From: Roseburia sp.
GTDB taxonomy: Bacteria > Bacillota > Clostridia > Christensenellales > Pumilibacteraceae
Direction of reading: 5' to 3'
Assembly: GCA_023665905.1 (NCBI GenBank)
Contig: JAMPDA010000016.1
Location: forward strand, 1-43,898
DNA length: 43,898 bases
Positions 43,428-43,898 of the stretch are shown here, in pieces. The notes under the pieces were generated by a model. That model searched no databases. It saw nothing but the letters and a program-made list of their open reading frames with translations, and had not been told where the DNA came from. The position numbers were made by a program, and so were the translations under genes. How positions within the stretch are numbered: position 1 is the stretch's first letter; each line of letters starts with the position of its first letter.

Positions 43428-43462
43428 AACCGTATTGTATATTACGCCGCGCCTTTTGTCAA
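43427..43462 (-). promoter_or_regulatory. leaderless promoter of ecfA1
   Basis: Perfect TTGACA (43457-43462), 17 bases, TACAAT (43434-43439), six bases (ACGGTT), ATG at 43427. The main operon of the right end of the window should start without a 5' leader. Confidence 0.85.
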
Positions 43463-43479
43463 TCGTTTGCGACACCCGC

Positions 43480-43605
43480 GTCGCGAGTGAAGATGTAAAA
43501 AGGAAAAGTGAAAAGGTGCGGTGGTTTGACTGCACAACACTGTAGCAAAGCCCAACCAACTCCTTGTCATTTCGACCTATGCGACGGAAGTCTTTTCCAC
43601 CCGAT
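43480..43605. repeat. left part of repeat array 4
   Basis: Contains GTGAAGATGTAAAAAGGAAA, an ACTCCTTGTCATTTCGACC arm and the CTATGCGACGG-AAGTCTTTTCCACCCG segment that also occurs at 14671-14703. Confidence 0.6.
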
Positions 43606-43737
43606 GTCATTTCGACCGGAGCGAGCGATAGCGAGCGGAGCGGAGAAATCCAGGCGCGTAAGCGCCGCATTGCCAAAGGAACAGCTTTACCATTCTGCGG
43701 CGGTTCGCCTAGACCTCTCGAATGCGCTCGAGGTGAC
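43606..43737. repeat. interspersed repeat, copy 10 (short form)
   Basis: Ends GTCATTTCGACCGG and GCGCTCGAGGTGAC, middle with CCAGGCGCGTAAGCGCCGC. Confidence 0.8.
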
Positions 43738-43762
43738 AAGACGTTTGTTTGACCGCTTCACA

Positions 43763-43823
43763 CTGCGGCGGATCGCCTGGATCTCTCCGCGCGCATTGCT
43801 TCGCAATGCTTGGTCGAGATGAC
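43763..43823. repeat. interspersed repeat, right half only
   Basis: From CTGCGGCGGATCGCC to GGTCGAGATGAC. The last 75 bases of the window repeat GTGAAAATGTAAAAAGG. No gene is seen. Confidence 0.75.
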
Positions 43824-43898
43824 AATTCAAGTGAAAATGTAAAAAGGAAAAGTGAAAAGGTGAAAGGTGTATAGTAAAAGTAGACAAAGAAGAGAGTT

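Noticed and set aside
43428..43739. N-terminal extension of EcfA1 by about 100 residues
   Set aside because: It runs through the promoter and an interspersed repeat. The promoter start point and family homology both give the ATG at 43427.

Overview
The window looks like chromosomal DNA of a spore-forming-lineage Clostridia (Firmicutes), probably an uncultivated gut-type member. The reasons are the rpmG-secE-nusG-rplK-rplA-rplJ-rplL cluster with an L10-leader-like region, a YyaC-type sporulation gene, an AddAB recombination nuclease instead of RecBCD, a Fe-S/propeptide PurF of the Bacillus type, a HelD-like RNA polymerase recycling ATPase and an EcfA1-EcfA2-EcfT-TruA operon. The coding DNA is fairly GC-rich, and no phage, transposase, tRNA, rRNA or CRISPR array was recognised. 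The order name is inference only.

Layout. 0.1-3.5 kb (minus strand): ribosomal protein / NusG / SecE operon. 3.6-10.4 kb (minus): a secreted beta-propeller-like lipoprotein, a glycoside-hydrolase-2-like protein that has lost its catalytic glutamates, an unknown protein and a CvpA-family membrane protein. 10.6-12.5 kb (plus): yyaC and an unknown 399-residue protein. 12.6-14.5 kb: an AT-rich divergent pair, an eight-helix membrane protein and a small XRE repressor sharing a tandem palindromic operator. 14.5-15.6 kb: array of interspersed repeats. 15.7-20.5 kb (minus): a membrane protein, purF, helD and a GNAT acetyltransferase. 20.5-21.4 kb: second repeat array. 21.5-29.0 kb (minus): an Ala/Gln-repeat membrane protein and addB-addA. 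29.1-31.0 kb (plus): a lipoprotein and an ATP-grasp ligase. 31.0-31.3 kb: third repeat cluster. 31.4-34.1 kb (minus): a three-gene ABC-2 exporter. 34.4-36.1 kb: a zinc-ribbon membrane protein. 36.2-43.4 kb (minus): ecfA1-ecfA2-ecfT-truA-rRNA methylase-SIMPL-ABC exporter, apparently one long operon. 43.4-43.9 kb: fourth repeat cluster.

Three regulatory observations stand out. First, seven genes (starts at 7564-, 11273+, 14320+, 20467-, 28984-, 29086+ and 43427-) have a -10 box placed exactly six bases before the ATG, four or five of them with a good -35 box at a 17-base spacing. Their mRNAs should begin at the A of AUG and be leaderless, while most of the other genes have an ordinary GGAGG-type site. 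Second, the ABC exporter at 31.4-34.1 kb has a promoter whose -35 TTGACA and -10 TATAAT are separated by a run of 12 G plus 3 bases, the layout of a phase-variable promoter. Third, the AT-rich two-gene cassette with its own operator looks like imported DNA of unknown function, lying between copies of the genome's abundant interspersed repeat.

The repeats have ends of the form GTCAT(T/C)TCGACC in inverted orientation, are about 130-195 bases long, and lie only between genes. Short open frames inside them are not genes. All calls come from reading the sequence; no database search was run.
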